A stretch of 64,000 nucleotides of DNA, from the NCBI RefSeq assembly GCF_000348785.1, contig NC_020520.1, positions 1,302,001 to 1,366,000 on the forward strand, written 5' to 3'. The stretch's first letter is position 1. Each line of letters begins with the position of its first letter. Both the position numbers and the translations under genes were made by a program. Below, piece after piece: positions 1-8,375 of this stretch. The stretch comes from Ilumatobacter coccineus YM16-304. GTDB lineage: Bacteria > Actinomycetota > Acidimicrobiia > Acidimicrobiales > Ilumatobacteraceae. The notes under the pieces are model-generated. The model saw nothing but the letters and a program-made list of their open reading frames with translations. It did no database searches and had not been told where the DNA came from.

Positions 1-646
1 GGTTCCAGACGGGTTCGAGCAACGTGTTCGCGAAGCGGAACACGAGGAGGTCTTCGACGGCTTCCTTGCCGAGGTAGTGGTCGATGCGGAAGATGTGGTC
101 TTCGGGAAACACCGAGTGCAGCGTCTGGTTGAGTTCGACGGCCGAATCGAGATCGCGTCCGAACGGCTTCTCGACCACGATGCGGCCGCGTTCGTTGAGG
201 CCGACCGACGCCAGCTTCTCGGCCACCATCGGGAAGATCGACGGCGGTATCGCCATGTAGAACACCGCGGTCTCCGAGCCATGGCGGTCGAGCGTGTCGC
301 GCAGTTCTTCCCAGGTGGCTTCGTCGGCGTAGTCGCCCTGGATGAGGTCGAGCCGGTCCGACAGCGAGCTGATGATCTCGTCGTCGGCGTCGTCGACGTG
401 GGCCTCGATCGATTCGCGTGCGTGCGTGCGGAAGTCGTCGTCGGTCCAGTCGCTGCGGGCGACGCCGATGACGGGGACGTCGAGTGTGTTGGAGCGTTCG
501 AGTTTGTAGAGCGACGGGAACAGCTTGCGCTTGGCGAGGTCGCCGGTTGCGCCGAACAGCACGAGCGCGTCGGCTTCGGGCTGGTTCGGGTCGATCTGCG
601 CGGTGTCGACGTACGGAACGTCGGTCGTGATGGGCTGCTCGCTCAT
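1..646 (-). CDS. zwf: Glucose-6-phosphate 1-dehydrogenase, N-terminal part (cut by window edge)
   Basis: Oxidises glucose 6-phosphate to 6-phosphogluconolactone with NADP in the cytosolic oxidative pentose-phosphate pathway. Only the first 215 residues lie in the window. The Rossmann nucleotide motif GATGDLAKRK is at residues 32-41 and the substrate-binding signature RIDHYLGKE at 187-195, with EKPFGRDL at about 159-166. Both motifs are diagnostic for the family, which usually has about 500 residues. The ATG at 646 overlaps the gnd stop (ATGA), so zwf is the downstream, translationally coupled partner of gnd. The C-terminal half continues beyond position 1. The identification is very secure. 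Confidence 0.97.
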   Translation of the reverse strand, partial: MSEQPITTDVPYVDTAQIDPNQPEADALVLFGATGDLAKRKLFPSLYKLERSNTLDVPVIGVARSDWTDDDFRTHARESIEAHVDDADDEIISSLSDRLDLIQGDYADEATWEELRDTLDRHGSETAVFYMAIPPSIFPMVAEKLASVGLNERGRIVVEKPFGRDLDSAVELNQTLHSVFPEDHIFRIDHYLGKEAVEDLLVFRFANTLLEPVWN

Positions 647-1665
647 CGGCTGGACTCCTTCTTCTCCTTGTGGCCGCCGAACCCGGCGCGCATCGCCGAC
701 AGCGCCTTGTCGGCCACGTCGGATCGACCGCGCGAGCTGAACCGTTGGAACAGTGCCGCCGACAGCACGGGCACCGGCACGCCTTCGTCGATGGCGGCGT
801 CGATGGTCCAGCGGCCTTCGCCCGAGTCGCTGACGTGGCCGGAGTAGGCGTCGAGGTTCGGGTCGTCGAGGTAGGCCTCGGCGGTGAGGTCGAGCAGCCA
901 CGACGTGATCACCGACCCGCGTCGCCACACTTCGGTGACCTTCGCCAGGTCGATGTCGTACTGGTAGTACTCGGCAGCGTCGAGCGGCGCGGTCTCGGCG
1001 TCGATCTCGTGGTCCTCCTTGCCGATGTTGGCCTTGGCGAGCACGTTGAGGCCTTCGCCCAGGGCGGCCATGAGGCCGTACTCGATGCCGTTGTGCACCA
1101 TCTTCACGAAGTGGCCCGAGCCACTCGGGCCGCAATGGAGCCAACCCTGCTCCTCGGGGGCGATGTCGCCGGTGCGGCCGGGGGTGCGCTCGGCTGCCTC
1201 GACGCCGGGTGCGAGGGTGTCGAAGACCGGTTCCAGGCGCTCGACCGCAGTGTCGTCGCCGCCGATCATCAGGCAGTAGCCGCGCTCGAGTCCGGCGACA
1301 CCACCACTGGTGCCGACGTCGACGTAGTGGATGCCGTCGCCGGCGTACTTCTTCGACCGGTCGACGTCGAGGTGGTACCACGAGTTGCCGCCGTCGATGA
1401 CGGTGTCGTCGGGGTCGAGCAGCGGAATCAGCTGCTCGAGGGTGCCCTCGACGTAGGCCGCGGGGATCATCACCCAGATCGAGCGCGGCGCGTCGAGCGA
1501 GGCGACGAGTTCTTCGAGTGAGTGTGCGCCGGTGAATCCCTCGGCTTCGAGTGCCGTGACGGCGTCGTGGTTCACGTCGAACACGACGCAGTCGTGGCCT
1601 CCTCCCGCGAGTCGTCGCACCATGTTGGCGCCCATCCGGCCGAGTCCGATCATGCCCAGTTGCAT
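643..1665 (-). CDS. gnd: 6-phosphogluconate dehydrogenase, decarboxylating (short form)
   Basis: Converts 6-phosphogluconate to ribulose 5-phosphate and CO2, following Zwf. The 340-residue protein begins with the nucleotide-binding GLGRMG motif (residues 7-12). It carries IDGGNSW in the middle and the catalytic segment HFVKMVHNGIEYG with the family lysine and asparagine. The length fits the short, single-helical-domain type (about 300-340 residues, usually NAD-preferring) rather than the 470-residue E. coli type. The open frame extends 22 codons upstream, but the ATG at 1665 begins right at the Rossmann strand and is chosen. It heads a two-gene operon with zwf, with a 4-base overlap. Confidence 0.93.
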   Translation of the reverse strand: MQLGMIGLGRMGANMVRRLAGGGHDCVVFDVNHDAVTALEAEGFTGAHSLEELVASLDAPRSIWVMIPAAYVEGTLEQLIPLLDPDDTVIDGGNSWYHLDVDRSKKYAGDGIHYVDVGTSGGVAGLERGYCLMIGGDDTAVERLEPVFDTLAPGVEAAERTPGRTGDIAPEEQGWLHCGPSGSGHFVKMVHNGIEYGLMAALGEGLNVLAKANIGKEDHEIDAETAPLDAAEYYQYDIDLAKVTEVWRRGSVITSWLLDLTAEAYLDDPNLDAYSGHVSDSGEGRWTIDAAIDEGVPVPVLSAALFQRFSSRGRSDVADKALSAMRAGFGGHKEKKESSR

Positions 1666-1751
1666 GGGCACAGCCTGCCACGAACGGAGGCGTGTCGGCT
1701 CTCGGTGCTCGTCGGTTTCCCGCGGCGCCACCGGCGTGCTCTGGACGCCGA

Positions 1752-3392
1752 TCAGGTGTCGGGTTCGGACTCTCGACGGTCGAGTTCGCGAATCGATCCG
1801 GTGTCGAGGGCTTCGAGGTGGTCGGCGCCGCCCATCGACTTGACGAGGCGCTGGAGTTCACGCAACCGATCGTCGACGAGGGCTGGTGGAGCGCCGGCGG
1901 CGACGAGGTCGGCGATCTCGGTCGCGGCAGCCCGCGCCTCGCTCAACACGGCGTGGTCGAGCGGGACGGTCGGGTCTCGATGGAGGTCGGGGTCGGCGAG
2001 GAAGGTCTCGCACACGGTGAGCTCGATCAGCGATTCGAGCGTGGCCGACGGGTCGCCGATGCCGGTGTCGTCGGCGCGGATGAGCCGCTCGGCCACGTCG
2101 CCGCCTCCGTTGACGATGCGCGACACGATCGACCGGGTGGCCGAGCTCCACCCTTGCGCCGCCGCCATCGACCCGGCAACGAAGCCGAGGACCACGGTGA
2201 GCTGCTGCACCAGCGTCCGGCTCGCTGCTGCTCGGACTTCGGCTTCGAGACGTTCGTTCTCCGCTCCGTCGGTGAGCGCGAGGGCGAAGTCGCCGACATC
2301 GGACAGGTCGAACGGGGAGCCGGGCAACTGGCTGAGGATCGCCATCGAGCGGACCGCTCCGACCAGGACCTCGGCGGCGTCCGGGTCGTAGAGCAACGCG
2401 CCGAGCAGGTCGATGAACTCCTCGGACGTGACCCGGTGCGGGGGCCGGATCGCCACGTCGTCACCGGGTTCGAGCGAGTCGACGAACGTCGGCAGATACC
2501 GAGCGACACCGGCGGCGATGACGACGGAGAAGGGAGGTGGAAAGCCCTGTTCGAACAGGCGTTGGTTGGCGAAGGCGACGAAGTGCTCCAGCGCCGTGAG
2601 GCCGTCGTCGAGTCGCGACGGGTCGTCGACGGGATGCCTCATGGCGATGTCGATGAACTCGGCGGCGAGGTCGGCGTCGATCAACGGCCACTGGATCAGC
2701 TCGCGGAGTGCGGCGCGGTCGACGACCACGCCGAGTGCCAGATCGGGGTGGGGCAGGAGCGAGCGCAACAGCAGTTCCGCAGCGTGGGCGGCGTAGCGCG
2801 ACTCGAGGTCGTCGACGTGGGAGGTGGCCTGGAGCAGCTCGATCGCCATCGCCTGGATCATCGGCGGTGGGAACGCCGCGCACCCGGCCGCGATGGCGAG
2901 GAGCGGGTTGGCGGGGGCACCCGCGACGATCTCGTCGGCGAGCGCCGGGTCGGCGGTGACACGCGACGCGAGTTCGTCGGCGAGCGCGGCGAACTCGATC
3001 CAGAACGGGTCGTCGAGATCGGGGCGGAGGTCGTCGTCGTGAGGGAGCTTCCTGTCGAGGCGATCGAACTCGGCGAGGAGTTCGGCGATCGACCAGTCGT
3101 CGTAGGGGCCGGGAGCAGCGGGGCCGCCGCCGCGGTCGTTGGGGTGGCGGACCCGGTCGACGGTGACAGTGGGGGTGCGGAGGCCGCCCGACAACGGGTC
3201 GAGCCGCTGGACGGTGGCGATGGCGGGCAGCCAGTGCGCGTCGAGGACGCGGTGCAACGCCCCGATGGCACCCGCCGCTCCGTCGGCGGCCGGATCGGGA
3301 GACCGGAGTCCGAGGAGTGCTCCGACGGCCCAGAGGGTCTCGCACCGGAGTCGTTCGATCCGCGCCGGGTCGTACGACAGTGCGCCGCTCAC
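1752..3392 (-). CDS. Unrecognised 546-residue helical protein, partner of the WXG-like protein
   Basis: I do not recognise a named family with confidence. The sequence is largely alpha-helical and rich in Ala, Leu and Asp. It has no signal peptide and no clear membrane helix. Residues 1-70 look like a helical segment, followed by a Gly/Pro-rich linker near 90-105 and then a long run of helices with repeated hydrophobic stretches. The GTG start at 3392 overlaps the stop of the upstream small WXG-like gene (GTGA), so the two proteins are made together and probably act together. A small WXG-like protein paired with a large helical partner resembles type VII secretion substrate pairs and DUF6571-like proteins; that comparison is by architecture only. 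No secretion machinery is visible in the window. Confidence 0.75.
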   Translation of the reverse strand: MSGALSYDPARIERLRCETLWAVGALLGLRSPDPAADGAAGAIGALHRVLDAHWLPAIATVQRLDPLSGGLRTPTVTVDRVRHPNDRGGGPAAPGPYDDWSIAELLAEFDRLDRKLPHDDDLRPDLDDPFWIEFAALADELASRVTADPALADEIVAGAPANPLLAIAAGCAAFPPPMIQAMAIELLQATSHVDDLESRYAAHAAELLLRSLLPHPDLALGVVVDRAALRELIQWPLIDADLAAEFIDIAMRHPVDDPSRLDDGLTALEHFVAFANQRLFEQGFPPPFSVVIAAGVARYLPTFVDSLEPGDDVAIRPPHRVTSEEFIDLLGALLYDPDAAEVLVGAVRSMAILSQLPGSPFDLSDVGDFALALTDGAENERLEAEVRAAASRTLVQQLTVVLGFVAGSMAAAQGWSSATRSIVSRIVNGGGDVAERLIRADDTGIGDPSATLESLIELTVCETFLADPDLHRDPTVPLDHAVLSEARAAATEIADLVAAGAPPALVDDRLRELQRLVKSMGGADHLEALDTGSIRELDRRESEPDT

Positions 3393-3658
3393 GAGAGGAC
3401 CGCCGCTGCAGCCAGTTCGAGTTCGTCGGCCTGCTGGTCGAGCAGCCAGGCATGGCGACGCAGTTCCTCGGCGGTCTCGTGGATGCGGTGCTGTGCCTGG
3501 TGCAGGAGCTGCAGGCATTCCTCGGGTCTCGGTCCGCGCCAGGTGTCGACGGTCGCGTGGCGTTCGAGCGACATCGCCGGTGTGCATTCGATCTGCTCGG
3601 CGAAGCGGCGGAGGCGGTGCGCTCGTTGGCGCAGTGCGGTCGACTGGTGGTGCGTCAT
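3389..3658 (-). CDS. Small WXG100-like helical hairpin protein (89 residues)
   Basis: This is an 89-residue protein with two predicted amphipathic helices. Between them lies a turn carrying Trp-Arg-Gly (TWRGPRPEEC, near residues 42-51). That layout (about 100 residues, helix, WxG turn, helix) matches ESAT-6/WXG100-type proteins, which form helical hairpin dimers and are often exported by type VII secretion. The C-terminus lacks an obvious YxxxD/E export signal. The start is the ATG at 3658, preceded by GGGAG at SD distance. Its stop overlaps the start of the 546-residue gene downstream. The helical pattern and WxG are visible; a role in secretion or as a chaperone for the large partner is inference. 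Confidence 0.7.
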   Translation of the reverse strand: MTHHQSTALRQRAHRLRRFAEQIECTPAMSLERHATVDTWRGPRPEECLQLLHQAQHRIHETAEELRRHAWLLDQQADELELAAAAVLS

Positions 3659-3732
3659 CGGACTCCCTGGACGGATCGGCGTGGCGGACGGGTGCAGCCA
3701 TCCAGTGGGTCGTCGGACGTCGAGAAGGGAAA

Positions 3733-4152
3733 TCAGGCGAGGTCGAAGGTCGCCAGACGGTGGGGGAGGCCGGTCGCTCCGGTGACGAACTCGGGCCCCG
3801 AGATGACGAAGCCGTGCTTCCGGTAGAAGCCGAGTGCCGTGACCCGAGCGTTGGCCCAGACGTCGGTGGCCCCGATTCGTCGAGCGTGTTCGATCCCGGC
3901 CTCGAGCAGCGCGGACCCCACGCCGCGTCCGGCCTCGTCGGGGTCGGTGGCCATGCCGCGCAACTGCACACGACCGTCGACGAGGAGCCACGTCGACACA
4001 CCGATGACGTTGCCGTCGGCGATCGCAGCGAAGTGCGTCGTGGTCGGCTCGTGGTCGCCCGGCCAGTCGAGGGTCGGGTTCGCCTCGCCGGCCCGCAGTA
4101 CTCGCCGCCGCAGGTCGTGGGTCCGGTCGGAACTCACGGCGACCACCTTCAC
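3733..4152 (-). CDS. GNAT-family N-acetyltransferase, last gene of the thiamine operon
   Basis: This 139-residue GNAT protein probably transfers an acetyl group from acetyl-CoA to an unknown amine. The acetyl-CoA-binding core is visible as LRGMATDPDEAGRGVGSALL (about residues 66-85). The later NARVTALGFYRKHGFV segment, with the conserved aromatic residue, is typical of the family. The GTG start at 4152 overlaps the thiQ stop (GTGA), so it is translationally coupled to the thiamine transporter genes. A GNAT in this position is unusual, and its substrate could be linked to thiamine precursors, but nothing in the sequence shows that. The next gene (WXG-like) starts 74 bases downstream. Confidence 0.85.
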   Translation of the reverse strand: MKVVAVSSDRTHDLRRRVLRAGEANPTLDWPGDHEPTTTHFAAIADGNVIGVSTWLLVDGRVQLRGMATDPDEAGRGVGSALLEAGIEHARRIGATDVWANARVTALGFYRKHGFVISGPEFVTGATGLPHRLATFDLA

Positions 4153-4790
4153 CGCTGGCCTCCCGTCAGCTCGTCGATGGAGACGACGCGGTCGGCGATC
4201 GCATCGGCTTCGTCGACGTCGTGCGTCACGAGGATCGCCGTGGTCTCCGACTCGTGCAGCAGGCGATGGAGATCGACCACGAGTTCGTCGTGGAGTTCGC
4301 GGTCGAGTCCGGTGAGCGGTTCGTCGAGGAGCACGACGCTCGGCTCGGTGACGAGCGTGCGGGCCAGTGCGATGCGTTTCGCCTCGCCGCCCGAGAGTTC
4401 GGTGACCCGCCGCCGTTCGAAGCCGGGCAGGCCGACGCGTTCGAGCCAGTCGGCGGTGCGCGCTCGCTGCTCGGCGGGAGCGATGCCGGCCATCTTGAGA
4501 CCGAACGCGACGTTGGTCGCCACGTCGCGGTGCGGGAACAGTTGGTTGTCCTGAAAGACCATCCCGACACCTCGCCGATGCGTCGGGACCCGGGTGACGT
4601 CGGCGCCGTCGATCAGGACGCGCCCGCTGTCGGGCGGCACGATGCCCGCGATCACCCGCAGCAGGGTGCTCTTGCCGCTGCCTGATCGGCCGAGCATGGC
4701 GATCACCTCGGAACGGTCCGCCGTGAGGGAGACCTCGTCGAGGACCTGGACGCCGTCGAACGACACGGACACGCGATCGACCTCGATCAC
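4149..4790 (-). CDS. thiQ: Thiamine ABC transporter ATP-binding protein
   Basis: ATPase subunit that powers thiamine (or thiamine phosphate) import with ThiP and ThiB. The 213-residue protein has Walker A GRSGSGKST at 34-42, a Q-loop FQDNQLFPH near 79-87, the signature LSGGEAKR at 132-139, Walker B VVLLDEP at 152-158 and an H-loop at VTHDVDEAD. It matches the compact length of ThiQ. The GTG at 4790 overlaps the thiP stop and its own stop overlaps the GNAT start. The thiamine assignment rests on the operon with a TPP riboswitch and thiamine pyrophosphokinase, because the ATPase alone could serve other imports. Confidence 0.9.
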   Translation of the reverse strand: MIEVDRVSVSFDGVQVLDEVSLTADRSEVIAMLGRSGSGKSTLLRVIAGIVPPDSGRVLIDGADVTRVPTHRRGVGMVFQDNQLFPHRDVATNVAFGLKMAGIAPAEQRARTADWLERVGLPGFERRRVTELSGGEAKRIALARTLVTEPSVVLLDEPLTGLDRELHDELVVDLHRLLHESETTAILVTHDVDEADAIADRVVSIDELTGGQR

Positions 4791-6388
4791 TTGCGCCGCC
4801 CGGTCGTGATCTCGTGACTGCGGTCGACGACGAGCACGATGACGACCGTGATCGCAGCGAGCAGCGTCGCCAAGGCGTAGCCCTTGGCCTGGAGCAGCGA
4901 TCCGGTGCGTCCGAGCAGGCGTTCGATGGCGATCGGCAGTGTCTCGCCACCGCTGCGTGACAGGAAGCTGGTGGCGCCGAACTCGCCGAGTGAGATCGCG
5001 GCGGCCAGCGCGGCCGCGACGGCGAGCGGACGCCACAGATGTGGCACCACGATCTCGCGCCACGCCGTGATGGGCGCCGCGCCGAGCGTTGCCGCAGCGT
5101 GGGAGAGTTCGGGATCGACCGACCGCAGGACCCCGAGCGTGGTGCGGACGACGAACGGCGTGGCGACGAGCGCATGGCCGATCGGCACCAGCCACCACGA
5201 TGCCCGCCAGTCGACGGGGTCGGTGTCGAACGTGATCAGCATGCCGAACCCGATGGTGACCGCTGAGGTGCCCAACGGCAACATCAAACCCGCGTCGAGG
5301 AAGCGCCCTGCCCGCCCCGACGCCGCGATCGAGAGACTCGCGAGCGCTCCGATCACCACGGCGAACCCGGTGGCCCAGGCAGCGGTGCGCAGCGAGTTGA
5401 CCAGCGAACCGATCGGGTCGAGGCCGAGGCTGATCCCGGGTCGGATCTCGGCGGAGCCCAGCGTGCGCCACGCTTCGAAGGTCCAGCCGGTCGGTGTTGA
5501 CACCGACTTCACGACGAGCGCGAGGAGGGGGACGACGGCCACGATCGCGGTGGTGGTGGCGATGAGGGCGACCGCTCGCCGCTGCCAACGATGCCGAGGG
5601 CGCGTGGGAGCGGAGAGCGATTCGAGGTCGAGTGCTCGACTGTGCCGACGCTGCACGATCGTCGACCAGGCGGCCAGGAAGCCGAGGATCGTCAACTGGA
5701 GGAGTGCGAGCACGGCGGCTTCACCGATCTCGCCGAGCTGGGTGGCTCGCCGCCACACCTCGACCTCGATCGTGCGAGTGCCGGGAGCGGCCAGGATCCT
5801 CACCACGCCGAACGACGTGAACGTGAAGAGGAACACGACCGATGCGGCGGCGGTGAGGGCGGGGCGGATCAGTGGCAGGGTGACCTCGCGAAACGCTCGG
5901 AGTGGGCTGGCGCCGAGCGTGGCGGCGGCGTGCTCCATGTCGGCGGGGAGTTGTTCCCACACCGCGCCCACGGTGCGGATGACGACGGCGAGGTTGAACA
6001 CGACGTGGGCGGCCAGGACCGCCCAGACGGTTCGGTCGAGCGAGTCGGGAAACAACGCGAGGAACGCCGCGCCCATCACGACCGTCGGCATCACGAAGAT
6101 GGCGGTCAGCACGCTGACGAGTGCCCGGCGGCCAGGGAAGTCGAAGCGCGCCACGGCCCACGCCGGTGCGAGTCCGAGCACGATGGTCACGACGGTCGAC
6201 GCAACGGCCTGCCAGGTGGTGAACCAGAGGATCCGCCAGGTGCGGCCGCGCTCGAACGTCGACCGGATCGACTCGGCGTCGACCGCCTCGATCATGAGGA
6301 CGACGAACGGCCAGATGTAGAAGAGCGCGAGCGCGGCGGCCGGCACGATGCCCAGCGCGAGTGGGTGGAGCCGGCCGCCGCGGGGCAC
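4787..6388 (-). CDS. thiP: Thiamine ABC transporter permease, two-domain
   Basis: Integral membrane channel of the thiamine importer. The 533-residue protein is a tandem fusion of two binding-protein-dependent permease domains, about residues 1-265 and 270-533. Each domain carries an EAA-type loop: EHAAATLGASPLRAFREVTLP in the first half and SHAAATLGAAPITAWREIVVP in the second. About twelve hydrophobic segments are visible. The doubled architecture is typical of ThiP and of Fe3+ permeases such as FbpB. Context (TPP riboswitch, TPK, ThiB) decides for thiamine. The ATG lies 4 bases after the thiB stop. Confidence 0.9.
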   Translation of the reverse strand: MPRGGRLHPLALGIVPAAALALFYIWPFVVLMIEAVDAESIRSTFERGRTWRILWFTTWQAVASTVVTIVLGLAPAWAVARFDFPGRRALVSVLTAIFVMPTVVMGAAFLALFPDSLDRTVWAVLAAHVVFNLAVVIRTVGAVWEQLPADMEHAAATLGASPLRAFREVTLPLIRPALTAAASVVFLFTFTSFGVVRILAAPGTRTIEVEVWRRATQLGEIGEAAVLALLQLTILGFLAAWSTIVQRRHSRALDLESLSAPTRPRHRWQRRAVALIATTTAIVAVVPLLALVVKSVSTPTGWTFEAWRTLGSAEIRPGISLGLDPIGSLVNSLRTAAWATGFAVVIGALASLSIAASGRAGRFLDAGLMLPLGTSAVTIGFGMLITFDTDPVDWRASWWLVPIGHALVATPFVVRTTLGVLRSVDPELSHAAATLGAAPITAWREIVVPHLWRPLAVAAALAAAISLGEFGATSFLSRSGGETLPIAIERLLGRTGSLLQAKGYALATLLAAITVVIVLVVDRSHEITTGRRK

Positions 6389-6392
6389 GTGG

Positions 6393-7544
6393 CTAGCCGA
6401 GCACCAGGTCGGTCCACTCGTCGAGCCACGCCGAACGGTTGGCGTCGACGGCGTCGGGGTCGACGCTGCGGCTCGATTCGGGGATCACGGCGTAGTCGTT
6501 GAACGCCGCGTCGAGTTCGACCTCGCTGTTCGTCGGGAACACGAACACGTTCATCGGCAGTGTGGCCTGGAACTCGGGGGTGATCATGAAGTCGACCAAC
6601 TGACGGGCCTCGTCGGGAGCATCGGTTCCGGCGAGGACACCGGCGAACTCGACCTGACGGAAGCAGGTGTCGTCGATCACGCCGGTCGGGGCAGCGTCGA
6701 GTTCGGTCTCGGCGAACAGCACTTCGAACGGCGGCGACGAGCCGTAGCTCACCACGAGCGGCCGGTCGCCTCCGGCGTAGCTGAACTGCTCGTAGTACGC
6801 CGAGGTCCAGCCGTCGACGACGGCGACACCGTTGTCGACCAGGCTGCTCCAGTAGCTCTGCCAGCCGTCGTCGCCGAACTCGTCGATCGTGGCGAGCAGG
6901 AAGGCGAGGCCAGGCGACGAGGTCGCCGGGTTCTGCACGACGAGCAGGTCCGCGTACGTCGGATCGGCGAGATCGGCGAGGGCCGTCGGCGGGTCGATGC
7001 CGAGCGCCTCGAACGCGCCGATGTCGTAGTTGACGCACACGTCGCCGAAGTCGACCGGGGTCGCCTCGCCGTTCGGAACCAACGCCGTGAACTCGTCGGG
7101 GATCGCATCGAGTCCGGTCGCCACGTGTGGCTCGAAGATCTCGGCGTCGAGTGCGCGTGACAGGAACGAGTTGTCGATGCCCCACATCACGTCGCCTTCG
7201 GGGTTGCCGGCGGTGAGTTCGGCCTTCGAGAGCATCGTGCCGGTGTCGCCGGCGATGAGGATCTCGACGTCGATGCCGGTCGCGGCGGTGAATGCGTCGA
7301 ACTGTTCGACGATCGGGCCTTCGGTCGGGAACGACTCGTAGGCGACGAGGGTCACGCCGGCCGGGTCACTCGCGTCGGTGGCGTCGGTCGTGACGGTCTC
7401 GTCGGCGGTGTCGGTCTCGTCGGTCGTGACGGTCTCGTCGGTCTCGTCGGTGGTGGGGGTGGCGTCGTCGGCGTCGCTGCCGCACGACGCGGCGAGCAGT
7501 CCGGTGGCGACGAGCGCTGCGGTCAGCCTGGGGAGGTGGGTCAT
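6393..7544 (-). CDS. thiB: Thiamine ABC transporter substrate-binding lipoprotein
   Basis: Extracytoplasmic thiamine-binding protein, membrane-anchored. Residues 1-21 form a lipoprotein signal peptide ending in the lipobox LAASC (Cys21). Residues 22-62 are a low-complexity Thr/Asp/Glu linker with repeated DETVTT units. The periplasmic-binding fold follows, including VTLVAYESFP, GDVMWGIDNSFLSRA, VDFGDVCVNYD and WTSAYYEQFSYAGGDRPLVVSY segments characteristic of ThiB. The 383 residues are slightly long because of the linker. The ATG at 7544 is preceded by an AGGAAC Shine-Dalgarno. It lies 49 bases downstream of the pyrophosphokinase, in the same riboswitch-controlled transcript. Confidence 0.92.
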   Translation of the reverse strand: MTHLPRLTAALVATGLLAASCGSDADDATPTTDETDETVTTDETDTADETVTTDATDASDPAGVTLVAYESFPTEGPIVEQFDAFTAATGIDVEILIAGDTGTMLSKAELTAGNPEGDVMWGIDNSFLSRALDAEIFEPHVATGLDAIPDEFTALVPNGEATPVDFGDVCVNYDIGAFEALGIDPPTALADLADPTYADLLVVQNPATSSPGLAFLLATIDEFGDDGWQSYWSSLVDNGVAVVDGWTSAYYEQFSYAGGDRPLVVSYGSSPPFEVLFAETELDAAPTGVIDDTCFRQVEFAGVLAGTDAPDEARQLVDFMITPEFQATLPMNVFVFPTNSEVELDAAFNDYAVIPESSRSVDPDAVDANRSAWLDEWTDLVLG

Positions 7545-7593
7545 CGTGTTCCTGTCGTTGTTGCTGGTCGGGGGAATGGGAGTGGCAGAGCGT

Positions 7594-8259
7594 TCAGTCG
7601 GTCGTGGACTCGACCAGGGGATGGTCGAAGACGCTCAGCACGCCGCTCGAGATGGAGATCGAGACGTCGCCGGCGGCGTCGGTGACCTCGTTGCTCACGC
7701 CGAGCCCGACGACGGGTTCGAGTCGGATGCCGTCGAGGGGCCAGCGGACGCCACTGATCGACACGCCGTCACACGGGCGGCCGAGCACGAGGAGCGAGAG
7801 AGTCGATTCGGGTGTGAGCGAGAGTGTCCGGCGGCTCGGGCCGTGCATCACCTCGATGTGCTGGCCGTTCCACCAGGCGTCGATCCGGGGGATCGAGGTG
7901 GCGGCCGGCGCGGCGAGTGAGCCGATGGCGGCGATGGTGTGATCGAGGCGGTCGCCGCCACCGATCATGGTCAGCCAGGCGGGTGCCATCCCAGCGGCGA
8001 ACGCCACGGCGAGTTCGGTGTCGGTCTCGTTCTTGTCGGCGGGATGGCGGGAGATCGTGGCGTGCTCCTCGGCCCACGCCCGACCGTCGTCGCTGACCGA
8101 GTCGAGGTCACCGATCAGTCCGTTGGGTCGGAGACCGGCGGCGAGCGCGTGGTCGAATCCGCTGTCGACACCGAGCACGATGGCCGCGTCGGGGACGAGT
8201 GCGGCGACGCGCTCGGGGATCGGTGTGGCCCCGGTGACGATGACGATGTGGTCGTTCAC
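7594..8259 (-). CDS. thiN: Thiamine pyrophosphokinase
   Basis: Transfers pyrophosphate from ATP to thiamine to make thiamine diphosphate (EC 2.7.6.2), the final step of thiamine salvage. The 221-residue protein has the TPK signature GDLDSVS (residues 50-56) with metal-binding aspartates. It also has DKNETDTE (75-82) and GGGDRLDHTIA, all hallmarks of the catalytic domain. The C-terminal part is the beta-sandwich B1-binding domain. The GTG at 8259 follows an AGGAAG Shine-Dalgarno that sits at the 3' edge of the TPP riboswitch. It is the first gene of the uptake operon, so imported thiamine is trapped as the cofactor. Confidence 0.93.
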   Translation of the reverse strand: MNDHIVIVTGATPIPERVAALVPDAAIVLGVDSGFDHALAAGLRPNGLIGDLDSVSDDGRAWAEEHATISRHPADKNETDTELAVAFAAGMAPAWLTMIGGGDRLDHTIAAIGSLAAPAATSIPRIDAWWNGQHIEVMHGPSRRTLSLTPESTLSLLVLGRPCDGVSISGVRWPLDGIRLEPVVGLGVSNEVTDAAGDVSISISSGVLSVFDHPLVESTTD

Positions 8260-8267
8260 GTGCTTCT

Positions 8268-8368
8268 CGACTTCCTACGCCGGCATGATCCGGATCAGGT
8301 TCTCGGGTCGGTGACAGCGTGTCACCCTCTCAGCTCGTCGTTCCACGAACTCCCCGTCGGTTGGTTCT
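8268..8368 (-). promoter_or_regulatory. TPP (thi-box) riboswitch
   Basis: Read on the minus strand, the conserved TPP aptamer segments are in order. A P1/P2 strand with ACGGGGAG lies near 8359-8350, then CTGAGAGGG at 8333-8325, then a variable stem (TGACACGCTGTCA), then CCTGATCCGGATCATGCC at 8299-8282, followed by GGCGTAGGAAG. These match the thi-box consensus (CTGAGA, ACCTGATCTGGATAATGCCAGCG). The final AGGAAG is the Shine-Dalgarno of the pyrophosphokinase gene and forms part of the closing P1 region, much as in E. coli thiM. Control is therefore likely at translation initiation. The aptamer begins right after the TauE stop codon. Confidence 0.95.
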
Positions 8369-8375
8369 CTGAACG

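Noticed and set aside
1692-3785. Long plus-strand open frame (697 codons) opposite the 546-residue gene
   Set aside because: It is a composition artefact of GC-rich antisense DNA. The minus strand has the coupled starts, plausible helical protein sequence and fits the operon; the plus frame gives a low-complexity Arg/Glu/Val-rich product.
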